The position numbers were made by a program, and so were the translations under genes. Shown here piece after piece: positions 37,699 through 45,468 of a stretch of DNA of 64,000 nucleotides (within the stretch, counting starts at the first letter, position 1; every line of letters begins with the position of its first letter). The notes below the pieces were generated by a model, which was not told the DNA's origin, ran no database searches, and saw only the letters and a list, made by a program, of their open reading frames with translations. Origin of the DNA: Planctomycetota bacterium (GTDB lineage Bacteria > Planctomycetota > UBA1135 > GCA-002686595); NCBI GenBank assembly GCA_009691855.1, contig SIAI01000004.1, positions 1 through 64,000 on the forward strand. Reading direction: 5' to 3'.

Positions 37699-39345
37699 AT
37701 GCTCGCGCTCCTGGCCACCCTCGTCTGCGCACCCTTCGCCCTTCCGACCCAGGACCCCGGCGGTCTGCCCGGCCCGTTGGAGCCCGGGCGCGTGGCCGCC
37801 TGGACGATCGAGCAGGGCGGCCAGCGCCTGGGCGAGTGTCGTTCGCACTACGAGGGCGAGGTCGCTCTGGGGCTCGCGCGCGCGCATCTGTTCCACGACC
37901 AGGTCGCGCTCGAGATGGGCGGGACCCAGCAGAGCTTCACGGTCGATCTGTGGACCGACGCACAAGGCCACCCGCTGCGCTTCGACTTCCGCGCGCAGCT
38001 CGGCGACGTGACCAGCGGCGTCGAGGGCGTGTTCGTCGGCGGCAAGGCCGAGTGCGTCGCGCGTCAGGGCTCGGGCGAGAAGAAGCTCAGCGCCGACGCG
38101 CCGGCCGACTCGTTCCTGCTGGCGAACAACTTCGTCTCGCAGCTCGAGCTCCTGCTCGCCGCGCGCCCGCCGGCCGATGCGCACGCGGTCACGCTGTTCT
38201 CCGCCAACGCGCTGCGCTCGTTTCCCTACACGCTGAAGACCGTCTCCTCCGATGCGGCCGAGAGCGTGTACGAGGACTCGCTCGGCGAGCGCCTGCACTG
38301 GTCGGCCGACGGCCAGCTCACCCTGGTCGAGGTCCCGGCGCAGAAGATCACCATGCGCCGCGGCGAGCCCATGCTCGCGCCCTTCACGATCGCGCTGCCC
38401 GCGCAGGCGCGCGCCGACGACCTCGAGCGCGAGGACGTGACGATCTTCGAAGGCCCCGTGTGCCTGGCCGGCGCGATCACGAAGAAGAAGGGCGCCACCG
38501 GGCGGCTCCCGGCGGTGTTCTTCCTCTCCGGCTCGGGCGGCCAGGACCGCGAGGGCTACTCCTCGGGCCTCGACCTCGGCACGCACGAGATCCTCGACCG
38601 CCTGACGCGCGAGGGCTTCCTCGTGCTGCGCGTGGACGACCGCGGCGTGGGTGGGAGCACCGGGCCGCTGGTCGACATGACCTTCGAAGACCTGGTCGCG
38701 GACGGGCGTAGCGCGGTGCACTTCCTGCTCGAGCGCCCGGACGTGGACCCGAAGCGCGTGGTGCTGATCGGCCACAGCGAGGGCGCGATCAGCGCGCCGA
38801 TCCTGGCCGCCAGCGAGCCCATCGCCGCGGTGGTGTTGATGGCCGGACCGGGCCGGCCGCTGGAGGCGCTGCTGAGGGAGCAGCTGCGCATGGTCCGCGA
38901 GCGCGCGGGCGCGACGCCCGACGAGCTCGACGCCTTCGCCAAGGAGCTCGAAGTGTTCCTCGCCGACGTGGCCGCCAAGAAGCCGTTGAAGAGCGAGGGC
39001 CTGGCGCCGGAGCTCGCGGCCTTCGTGCCCGCGCACGCCTGGCTCGCCAGCCACCTCGGCCGCGATCCGCTGCCGATCCTGGCCAAGGTGCACTGCCCAC
39101 TCCTGATCGCGCAGGGCGGCCGCGACGTCCAGGTCTCGGCCGAGCGCGACGCCCCCAAGCTCCTCGCCGCCCTCGACGCCGCGAAACACCCCGACCACGA
39201 GCTGAAGCTCTTCCCCAAGCTCGACCACCTGTTCAAGGTTGCCAGCGACCCGCCCAGCGAGCTCGACTACTTCAAGACGCGCGCGGTGGACGCCGAGTTC
39301 CTGGACGCGCTCGTGGCCTGGCTGCACGCGCGAGTGATGAAATGA
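37699..39345 (+). CDS. Exported alpha/beta-hydrolase
   Basis: 548 residues. Start at 37699 gives a short signal peptide (MLALLATLVCAPFALP). Residues ~20-240 are a beta-rich lead domain; the rest is an alpha/beta-hydrolase resembling the acyl-peptide/S9-like esterase group: FFLSGSGGQDREGYSSGLDL (oxyanion), RVDDRGVGGS, the nucleophile elbow IGHSEGA (Ser360), an acid in QGGRDVQVS and the catalytic His in FPKLDHLFK. A helical cap lies between residues ~385 and 450. Probably an esterase in the periplasm. Ends before a terminator hairpin shared with the next, convergent gene. Confidence 0.87.
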   Translation: MLALLATLVCAPFALPTQDPGGLPGPLEPGRVAAWTIEQGGQRLGECRSHYEGEVALGLARAHLFHDQVALEMGGTQQSFTVDLWTDAQGHPLRFDFRAQLGDVTSGVEGVFVGGKAECVARQGSGEKKLSADAPADSFLLANNFVSQLELLLAARPPADAHAVTLFSANALRSFPYTLKTVSSDAAESVYEDSLGERLHWSADGQLTLVEVPAQKITMRRGEPMLAPFTIALPAQARADDLEREDVTIFEGPVCLAGAITKKKGATGRLPAVFFLSGSGGQDREGYSSGLDLGTHEILDRLTREGFLVLRVDDRGVGGSTGPLVDMTFEDLVADGRSAVHFLLERPDVDPKRVVLIGHSEGAISAPILAASEPIAAVVLMAGPGRPLEALLREQLRMVRERAGATPDELDAFAKELEVFLADVAAKKPLKSEGLAPELAAFVPAHAWLASHLGRDPLPILAKVHCPLLIAQGGRDVQVSAERDAPKLLAALDAAKHPDHELKLFPKLDHLFKVASDPPSELDYFKTRAVDAEFLDALVAWLHARVMK

Positions 39346-39348
39346 ACA

Positions 39349-39379
39349 GGGCCGCCGTCCCCCTGCAGGACGGCGGCCC
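39349..39379. terminator. Perfect 12-bp hairpin between convergent genes
   Basis: GGGCCGCCGTCC/GGACGGCGGCCC with loop ccctgca, starting two bases after the hydrolase stop region. No T-run on either side; placed where a bidirectional terminator is expected. Confidence 0.6.
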
Positions 39380-39433
39380 ATCGGTGGCGTGACGCGTGTT
39401 CGGATCCTGCGTCTCGCTCCGTTCGCGGAGTGT

Positions 39434-40309
39434 CTACCGATTCAGCGCTTGCGGCGCGGGCGGCACGAACTGCGTGAGCTCCTCACCGGCGAGCTCCTGA
39501 CGCGCGACCTTCTCGTAGTCGGTGGCGTTCTCGTCGCTGGCCAGCATGTCGAGCGCGGCCTCCTGCTTGCCCTTGATCTGATCCAGGCGGCTGGTGATCT
39601 GGTTCAGGCTGATGGCCTCGTACTGGCTGCACTCGGTGATGGTCTCGTTGCGCTTCTCGAGCAGCTCGAGCAGGCGGTCGTTGCGCGAGATCGCGTCGAT
39701 CTGGCGGTTCAGGCCCACGACCTGGGCGCGGAACTCGGTCTGCTCGCCCTGCAGCTTGGCCAGCAGCTCCTCCAGGCGCGAGGCCTGCTTCTCCAGGTAG
39801 CCCAGGTCGTGGCGGCCGTCGGCGGCGCGCCCGGCGTAGGCGCCGCGCGTGGCGCGCACGCGCTCGAGCTCGGCGTGGGCGCTGTTGGGCGTGTGCAGCT
39901 GGCCGTCCAGGCGCACGCTGACGAGTTGCACGCCGGCTTCGCTCGGCACCTGCGACGCGACCTGCGTGCCCAGGCGCTCGAGGTCGCGCTCGGCCAGCGA
40001 GACCACGCGCTCGGACACGGACACGTCCTGCTGCAGGGACTTGATCTCGTGGCGGATCGCGGCGAGGTCGGACTGCACCTGGGCGATGCGCTCGGGGTAC
40101 TCGCGCTCGAGCTCGCGCAGCTGCGAGCGCATCAGCCCCGGGTTGTCGAGGTGCTCGTCGATCGTTTCCAGGAGGTTGTCCTGGAGCTCGTTCACGACCG
40201 CCTCGGTGCGGTGCTTGCCCATCAGGGCGTAGGCCCCGGCGCCGGCCATGCCGAGCAGGAGCGAGGAGACGACGACCACTTTGATTGCCTTGCCGAGGAA
40301 CGAGAACAT
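39434..40309 (-). CDS. Membrane-anchored coiled-coil protein
   Basis: 291 residues from the ATG at 40309. One membrane span near the N-terminus (KAIKVVVVSSLLLGMAGAGA), then long helical heptad stretches from about residue 50 to 255 (for example LRELEREYPERIAQVQSDLA and EKQASRLEELLAKLQGEQTE). No enzymatic domain. Its layout suggests an envelope tether or a shape/stress protein similar in form to PspA-like or phage-shock coiled coils, though I see no specific family motif. It is divergent from the sigma-factor/kinase pair. Confidence 0.75.
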   Translation of the reverse strand: MFSFLGKAIKVVVVSSLLLGMAGAGAYALMGKHRTEAVVNELQDNLLETIDEHLDNPGLMRSQLRELEREYPERIAQVQSDLAAIRHEIKSLQQDVSVSERVVSLAERDLERLGTQVASQVPSEAGVQLVSVRLDGQLHTPNSAHAELERVRATRGAYAGRAADGRHDLGYLEKQASRLEELLAKLQGEQTEFRAQVVGLNRQIDAISRNDRLLELLEKRNETITECSQYEAISLNQITSRLDQIKGKQEAALDMLASDENATDYEKVARQELAGEELTQFVPPAPQALNR

Positions 40310-40563
40310 GCTTGGGCTCCGGTGTTGAGCGGGTGGGGGAGAGCTGCGGCCGGGCGGCCGGCTTCCGGTCAACTCCTTGGGAATGGCGCGCGCCGTCTTG
40401 CAGGCCCTTGAGAAAGTCCCGTCGCGAGGCAGAGCGCGCCTTGCCGCAGTAGGGACTCTCTCAACGGACTGCTTGCGGCGACGAACGGCCTTTCTGCGAA
40501 TACCGCCGCGCGCGCGGGGTTAAGGGGCGCCCTGTCCGTCCCTCGGCGTTCCTCCCTGCCGCC
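40310..40563. promoter_or_regulatory. Divergent control region with a 13-bp inverted repeat
   Basis: 254 bases between the coiled-coil gene and the sigma-factor gene. Contains ttgagaaagtccc (40408-40420) and gggactctctcaa (40452-40464), complementary at 12 of 13 positions and 31 bases apart: an operator or leader stem. No standard promoter is evident. Confidence 0.5.
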
Positions 40564-41421
40564 GTGCTGAGCGATCCCACCACCGACTTCGTCCGCCGCC
40601 TCCGCGCCCGCGAACCCGCCGCCTGGTTCGAGCTGTGGGAGAACTTCGGGCCCGTGCTGCGCGGCCAGCTGGCCAAGTGGGGCCGGGGCTCGATCGGGCC
40701 CGAGACGGTCGCGGACCTGTCGCAGGAGACCCTGACGGCGCTGGCGGACGCGATCGACCGCCACGACCCCTCGCGCGGCGCGCGCTTCTCGACCTGGCTG
40801 CTGGCGATCGCGCACCACAGCTTCTGCGGCGAGATGGACCGGCGCATGGCGCAGAAGCGCGGCTCCGGGCGGCGCCCGCGCTCGCTGGACGACGACTTCC
40901 CGCAAGCCTCCTCCGAGCCCACCCCGGACGCCTGCTACGAGCAGGCCGTGTTCGACGCCAAGGTGGCCGCCGCGCTGCGCGCCAGCGAGCGCGATTGCGG
41001 CTTCGCCGACTTCGCCGTGTTCCGCGCGCGCGTGCTCGAGGGCCGGAGCGGCAAGCAGGTGGCCGAGGCCCTGGCGACCTCCGAGGCGACCGTCAGCCGG
41101 CGCGCGGCGGCCGTGCGCGAGCGCGTGCGCACGCGCCTGATCGAGACCTTCAGCAAGTATTCCTTCTCGAGCGAGGAACAAGCCGAGCTTGCGCGCAACG
41201 GCCTGGCGCCCAATCCCAACAAGGGCGACGACGCGGCCTTCGACGCGGCCGTGGCCGAGGTGGTGCATCGCATCCAGCTGGGCCCGGGCGCGCCGACGCC
41301 CGCCTCGGCGGCGAGCGGGTTCCTCCCGCGCCCCGCGAGCACGCCCGGGCCGCTGCGGCGCGTGGTCCGCTCGCTGCTCTCCCTCCGCACCGATCTCGCG
41401 CCCCACGAGGCCCCACGATGA
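40564..41421 (+). CDS. RNA polymerase sigma factor, ECF type, with C-terminal extension
   Basis: 285 residues from a GTG at 40564. Region 2 spans about residues 8-95 (PAAWFELWENFGPVLRGQLA; ETVADLSQETLTALADAIDR; FSTWLLAIAHHSFCGEMDRR), and region 4 about 135-195 with the helix-turn-helix KQVAEALATSEATVSRRAAAV. The ~85-residue tail after region 4 is unusual for an ECF factor and may be an interaction or inhibitory segment. Its TGA overlaps the ATG of a membrane Ser/Thr kinase, so the two are made together; in planctomycetes such sigma factors are thought to be controlled by their partner kinase instead of an anti-sigma factor. Confidence 0.85.
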   Translation: MLSDPTTDFVRRLRAREPAAWFELWENFGPVLRGQLAKWGRGSIGPETVADLSQETLTALADAIDRHDPSRGARFSTWLLAIAHHSFCGEMDRRMAQKRGSGRRPRSLDDDFPQASSEPTPDACYEQAVFDAKVAAALRASERDCGFADFAVFRARVLEGRSGKQVAEALATSEATVSRRAAAVRERVRTRLIETFSKYSFSSEEQAELARNGLAPNPNKGDDAAFDAAVAEVVHRIQLGPGAPTPASAASGFLPRPASTPGPLRRVVRSLLSLRTDLAPHEAPR

Positions 41422-43556
41422 GTGTCCTGTCGATCGCCGCTTCGGCCCTGGCCCTGTTCGCGGGCCTGATCGCGCTCGGGATCGTGGCCGGGTTGTTCTT
41501 CCTGCTCTGGAAGGTCGTCAAGCTCGTCTTGCGCCTGCTCGGCCGGGTGTTGCGCTTCGTCAAGGACGAGGCCGTGGACACGGTGCACACGGTCGGCGCG
41601 GCGGTCACCGCCGGCGCCACGCTGCCGCTGGCCCTCGGCAACCTGGTGATCCTGCGTCTCTCGGCGGCGCGGCACTACGCGCGCGCCTTCGGCGACGAGC
41701 TGAAGGGCGTGGGCGTCGGCGTGTGGCGCGTGGCGCTGGGCAACCCGCTGCGCTTCGTGGGCCTGGGCGCGCTGGTGGACGGCGTCGAGCGGCGCCTGCC
41801 CGACGCGATCGAGCGCGCTCCGCGGGCGCGGCGCGCACGGCACGCGACCTTCGACGGCTACGACGTGATCGGCACCCTGCCCTCGGGCGGCTCGGGCGCG
41901 CAGCTGTTCGTGGCGCGCCCGAAGGCCTCCGCGCACCGGCGCCTGCTGCGCGCCGGGCGCAGCCTGCCCAGCGAGGTGGTGATCAAGTCCTTCGCGCTCG
42001 AGGCCGGCTCGACCCTGCCGCAGATCGTGCGCGAGAGCCGCGCGCTGGAGGCCGCCAGCCGCCTCGGCCTGGTGTGCGAGCACCAGCTGGCCGACGACCA
42101 CTTCTACTACGTGATGCCCTACGTGAAGGGCGAGGACCTGGAGCGCGTGATCCGCGCCCTGCACGCGCGCGGCACGGCCGACGGCCTGGCCGATCCCGAG
42201 CTGCGCCTCGCGCTCGGCTACGCGGTCGACCTGTGCGACGGACTGCAGCGCTTCCACTCGGGCGGCTTGTGGCACAAGGACATCAAGCCGGCCAACGTGA
42301 TCGTGGCCAGCGGGCGCGCGCACCTGGTGGACTTCGGGCTGGTGACGCCGCTGGCCTCGGCCTTGACCCTCACCACGCACGGCACCGAGTACTACCGCGA
42401 TCCAGAGATGGTGCGACTGGCCATGCAGGGCGTGAAGGTGCACGAGGTCGATGGCGTGCGCTTCGACGTCTACAGCGCGGGCGCGGTGCTGTACTCCTTG
42501 CTCGAGAACTGCTTCCCGGCCCACGGCAGCCTCTCGCGCCTGACCAAGCGCGCGCCCGAGGCCCTGAAGTGGATCGTGCAGCGCGCCATGGCCGAGATGG
42601 GCTCGCGCTATCCGTCGGCGGCCGAAATGCGCGCCGACCTCGCCGCGCTGGCGGCCGCACCCGATCCGTTTGCGTTGCGCCCCGCCGACCTGCCCTCGTT
42701 CCAGCGCGCCGAAGCGCGCTCACCGGTGGCGAGCGCGCCTGCCTTCGCGCCGCCGTCGTTCTCGGCCCCGTCCTACTCGCCGCCGCCCTTCATGCCGCCG
42801 GCCGCGCGTCCCGCCGCCTTCGAGACTCCGCGCGCGCCGAGCGAGTTCGGCCGGCGGCGCCGGTGGCGCCGGCCGGTCGGCCTGGCGGCCGCCGGCGTGG
42901 TCGGCCTCTTCTTGACGGCCAGCGCCGCGGCCTTCATCGGCCACGAGGCCCGTGAAGAGTCGCGCGTCGCCTACCGCGAGCAACCCGTCGTCTTCGAGCC
43001 CGCGCCGCGCGCGTGGCCGAGTCTGTCGCCGCGCGAGCGCAAGGTGCTCGACCTCGCACAAGGCGTGGCAGAGGACCTGGGCGGCGAGGAAGAGGCGCAG
43101 CCCGCACCCGCAGGGCCGAGCGAGGCGCCGACCGGAGCGGGGGACGAGCACGCCGGGTCCGACGCCGAGCCCCTCGTGCCGGCGCTCGCCGAGCACCCGC
43201 TCCCGCCGCGCGGCCGCGTGCTGGTGCTCGACGACCTGACCACGCAGGTCGACGCGCGCGTCCTGGCACTCTTGCGCGAGAAGCTGCTCGCGCGGGGCTT
43301 CCGCGTCGTCGGCGAGGCCGGCGGCATGGACGACGCCACGGCCGAGGGCGCGACGGTCGAGCTCCTGGCCGGCGCGCGAGTCGCCCTCGGCCTCGGCCGC
43401 GCCGATGAAGCCGAGACGCAGGCGAACCTGCAGCACTTCCTCGACCAGCAGAGCGAGCTCGACGCCCTGATCCTGGTGTCGCGCACGGGCGACGAGCAGG
43501 AGCACCTGTACCGGGTCCTGGCCCGCAAGGCTCGGGCTGAGGCGGCGCACCAGTAG
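41418..43556 (+). CDS. Transmembrane Ser/Thr protein kinase coupled to the sigma factor
   Basis: 712 residues, starting in an ATGA overlap. Membrane span near residues 5-40, then a short linker, then a kinase domain of about residues 145-415: glycine loop LPSGGSGAQLFVA, Lys in EVVIKSF, catalytic loop HKDIKPANVIV (His286, Asp288, Asn293), DFG at 305-307, and DVYSAGAVLYSLL. A Pro-rich linker follows, then a second span (VGLAAAGVVGLFLTASAAAF, near 490-515) and a ~190-residue C-terminal domain outside (RGRVLVLDDLTTQVDARVLA) that could sense a signal. HRD is HKD, still compatible with activity. Likely phosphorylates the sigma factor. Confidence 0.9.
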   Translation: MSVLSIAASALALFAGLIALGIVAGLFFLLWKVVKLVLRLLGRVLRFVKDEAVDTVHTVGAAVTAGATLPLALGNLVILRLSAARHYARAFGDELKGVGVGVWRVALGNPLRFVGLGALVDGVERRLPDAIERAPRARRARHATFDGYDVIGTLPSGGSGAQLFVARPKASAHRRLLRAGRSLPSEVVIKSFALEAGSTLPQIVRESRALEAASRLGLVCEHQLADDHFYYVMPYVKGEDLERVIRALHARGTADGLADPELRLALGYAVDLCDGLQRFHSGGLWHKDIKPANVIVASGRAHLVDFGLVTPLASALTLTTHGTEYYRDPEMVRLAMQGVKVHEVDGVRFDVYSAGAVLYSLLENCFPAHGSLSRLTKRAPEALKWIVQRAMAEMGSRYPSAAEMRADLAALAAAPDPFALRPADLPSFQRAEARSPVASAPAFAPPSFSAPSYSPPPFMPPAARPAAFETPRAPSEFGRRRRWRRPVGLAAAGVVGLFLTASAAAFIGHEAREESRVAYREQPVVFEPAPRAWPSLSPRERKVLDLAQGVAEDLGGEEEAQPAPAGPSEAPTGAGDEHAGSDAEPLVPALAEHPLPPRGRVLVLDDLTTQVDARVLALLREKLLARGFRVVGEAGGMDDATAEGATVELLAGARVALGLGRADEAETQANLQHFLDQQSELDALILVSRTGDEQEHLYRVLARKARAEAAHQ

Positions 43557-43624
43557 GCACCCTGCGTCGGGAGAGGCGCGGCCCATCGCTCGGGGCCCTT
43601 ACGGCCGCTATCCTCTCGCTCCAG

Positions 43625-43936
43625 ATGCAGATCCAGATCTTCGCCCAAGGCCTCGACCTCCCCGACGCGCTGCGCGGGTATGTCGAGAAGCAGCTGACCG
43701 ACGTCCTGGCCCACCACGCCGCGCACCTGACGCGCGTCGAGGTGCACCTGAAAGACCTGAACTCGCAGAAGAAGAACGGCGTCGACAAGCACTGCTTGCT
43801 CGAGGCGAAGCCGAAGGGGATGGACTCGGTGACGGCCGAGCACGACGCGCCCGAGTTCAAGGAGGCCGTGCACCAGGCCGTCCTGAAGCTCGAGCGCGGG
43901 CTCCACCATCGCCTGGACAAGCGCAAGGAACACTGA
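43625..43936 (+). CDS. hpf: Ribosome hibernation-promoting factor, short type
   Basis: 103 residues with the beta-alpha-beta-beta-beta-alpha pattern of HPF/RaiA: MQIQIFAQGLDLPDALRGYV, helix EKQLTDVLAHH, strand TRVEVHLKD, and a C-terminal helix FKEAVHQAVLKLERGLHHRL rich in basic residues. It lacks the C-terminal extension of long HPF. Binds the 30S subunit in stationary phase and lowers translation. A GC hairpin follows the stop. Confidence 0.85.
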   Translation: MQIQIFAQGLDLPDALRGYVEKQLTDVLAHHAAHLTRVEVHLKDLNSQKKNGVDKHCLLEAKPKGMDSVTAEHDAPEFKEAVHQAVLKLERGLHHRLDKRKEH

Positions 43937-43953
43937 GCGGGTGAGCTCTTCCG

Positions 43954-43972
43954 CCGCGCCGGCACGGCGCGG
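43954..43972 (+). terminator. Hairpin after hpf
   Basis: CCGCGCCG/CGGCGCGG, loop gca, 18 bases after the hpf stop; no U-tract. Possibly a Rho-assisted terminator. Confidence 0.45.
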
Positions 43973-43998
43973 AGGCCGAGCTCGCGCGCGAATTTTCT

Positions 43999-44020
43999 GG
44001 GCGCGAGTCCCCTCGCGCCC
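43999..44020. repeat. Dispersed palindrome GGGCGCGAG-n4-CTCGCGCCC (copy 2)
   Basis: Same 9-bp arms as at 36184-36204, loop tccc, ending 13 bases before the sulfatase start. In the opposite orientation the copies share ctGGGCGCGAGt at one side and TCGCGCCCcc at the other. Confidence 0.6.
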
Positions 44021-44033
44021 CCCTCCGCGGCCC

Positions 44034-45464
44034 ATGCACGCCCGTCGCCCTCGCTCCACTGCGCCCCGGGCCGCGAACCCGGGCTCGAGCTGCGCCAGCG
44101 CGCTGCTCGCGCTCACGCTGGCCGCCTGCACGCCCGAGCCGGCGCCGCGCCCGAGCTTCGTGCTGGTGCTGGCCGACGATCTCGGCTGGGCCGACGTGGG
44201 CTTCCAGGGCTCGCGCTTCCAGCGCACGCCGGCCATCGATCGGCTGGCGGCCGACGGGCTTTCCTTCTCCAACGCTTACGCCGCCGCGCCGGTGTGCTCG
44301 CCCTCGCGCGCGGCGCTCCTGACCGGGCTCGCGCCGGCGCGCCTGCACCTGACCAAGGCCCTCGGCCCACACGCGCCGACGGAGGAGGACGACGAGCGCG
44401 AGACGAGCGGCGAGCTCGTCGAGCCGACGGTGGTCGAGAACCTGCCCGCCGGGCCGACGCTCGGCACGGAGCTCGGCGCCGCCGGCTACCGCACGGCCTG
44501 GATCGGCAAGTGGCACCTCGGCGAGACGCCGCGCGCGCACGGCTTCGAGACCAGCCTCGCCGATTCGACCGCGGGCGCGACGCCGAGCTACTTCGCGCCC
44601 TACGGCATCCCCAGCCTCCCCGACGGACCGCCGGGCGAGTACCTGACCGACCGTTTGACCGACGAGGCCGTTCGCTTCCTGCGCGCGCAGCACGAGCAGC
44701 CGTTCCTGCTGGTGCTCTCGCACTATGCGCCGCACCTGCCGCTCGCCGCGCCGCCCGCGCTCGTGGCCGAGTTCGAGCAGCGCGCCGATCCGTCCGCGCC
44801 GCAGCACAACCCCGTCTACGCGGCGATGATCGCGCGCCTCGACGCGAGCGTGGAGCGCCTGCGCGCCACCTTGGAAGAGCTGCACCTCGCCGAGCACACG
44901 CTGCTCCTCTTCACCTCCGACAACGGCGGCTTCGAGTCGAAGCGCTTGGTGCGCAAGCGCAAAGCGGGTCCGGGGGACACGGACGAGAGCGTCTCGATCA
45001 CCTCGAACCTGCCGTTGCGCTCCGGCAAGGGGCGCCTCTATGAAGGCGGCCTGCGCGTGCCACTCGTCGCCTGGGGTGGGCCGCTGCTCGCGCGCGGCAC
45101 GAGCGCGGTGCCCGTGATCGGCATGGACCTCCTGCCCACGCTGCTCGCGCTCGCCGGGCGCGCGCCGCCGCCGATCTGCGACGGCCTCGACCTCGCGCCG
45201 CTCCTGTGCGCCGAGCGCGGGCCCGCGCGCGACGCGCTGTACTTCCACTTCCCGCACCAGACCTTCCAGAGCGCGCTGCGCGCCGGCGACGAGAAGCTGG
45301 TCTACGGCTGGCGCGAGGAGCGCGCCGAGCTCTACGACCTGAGTGGCGATCCGGGCGAGCTCCACGACCTCGCCGCGGAACGCCCGCAGCGCGCGGGCGA
45401 GTTGCAGTCGAAGCTCTTTCGCTGGCTGGACGCCGTGGGCGCCGCGCGTCCCGAGCGGCGTTGA
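44034..45464 (+). CDS. Sulfatase, lipoprotein-anchored
   Basis: 476 residues from the ATG at 44034; the lipobox TLAA-C (Cys32) predicts a lipid anchor outside the cytoplasmic membrane. The family signature CSPSRAALLTG (Cys88) is the site turned into formylglycine by a maturase, which is not in this window. Metal-site DD in VLADDLGWADVG, GKWHLGE, and FTSDNGG (Asp-Asn) complete the active site of S1-type sulfatases. Substrate probably a sulfated polysaccharide. The end (WREERAELYDLSGDPGELHD) is typical. Ends four bases before the convergent CpdReg gene. Confidence 0.92.
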   Translation: MHARRPRSTAPRAANPGSSCASALLALTLAACTPEPAPRPSFVLVLADDLGWADVGFQGSRFQRTPAIDRLAADGLSFSNAYAAAPVCSPSRAALLTGLAPARLHLTKALGPHAPTEEDDERETSGELVEPTVVENLPAGPTLGTELGAAGYRTAWIGKWHLGETPRAHGFETSLADSTAGATPSYFAPYGIPSLPDGPPGEYLTDRLTDEAVRFLRAQHEQPFLLVLSHYAPHLPLAAPPALVAEFEQRADPSAPQHNPVYAAMIARLDASVERLRATLEELHLAEHTLLLFTSDNGGFESKRLVRKRKAGPGDTDESVSITSNLPLRSGKGRLYEGGLRVPLVAWGGPLLARGTSAVPVIGMDLLPTLLALAGRAPPPICDGLDLAPLLCAERGPARDALYFHFPHQTFQSALRAGDEKLVYGWREERAELYDLSGDPGELHDLAAERPQRAGELQSKLFRWLDAVGAARPERR

Positions 45465-45468
45465 ACGC

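Noticed and set aside
38226-38711. Additional open frames inside the alpha/beta-hydrolase gene
   Set aside because: They are out-of-frame or antisense shadows of a gene with an intact nucleophile elbow and catalytic His.
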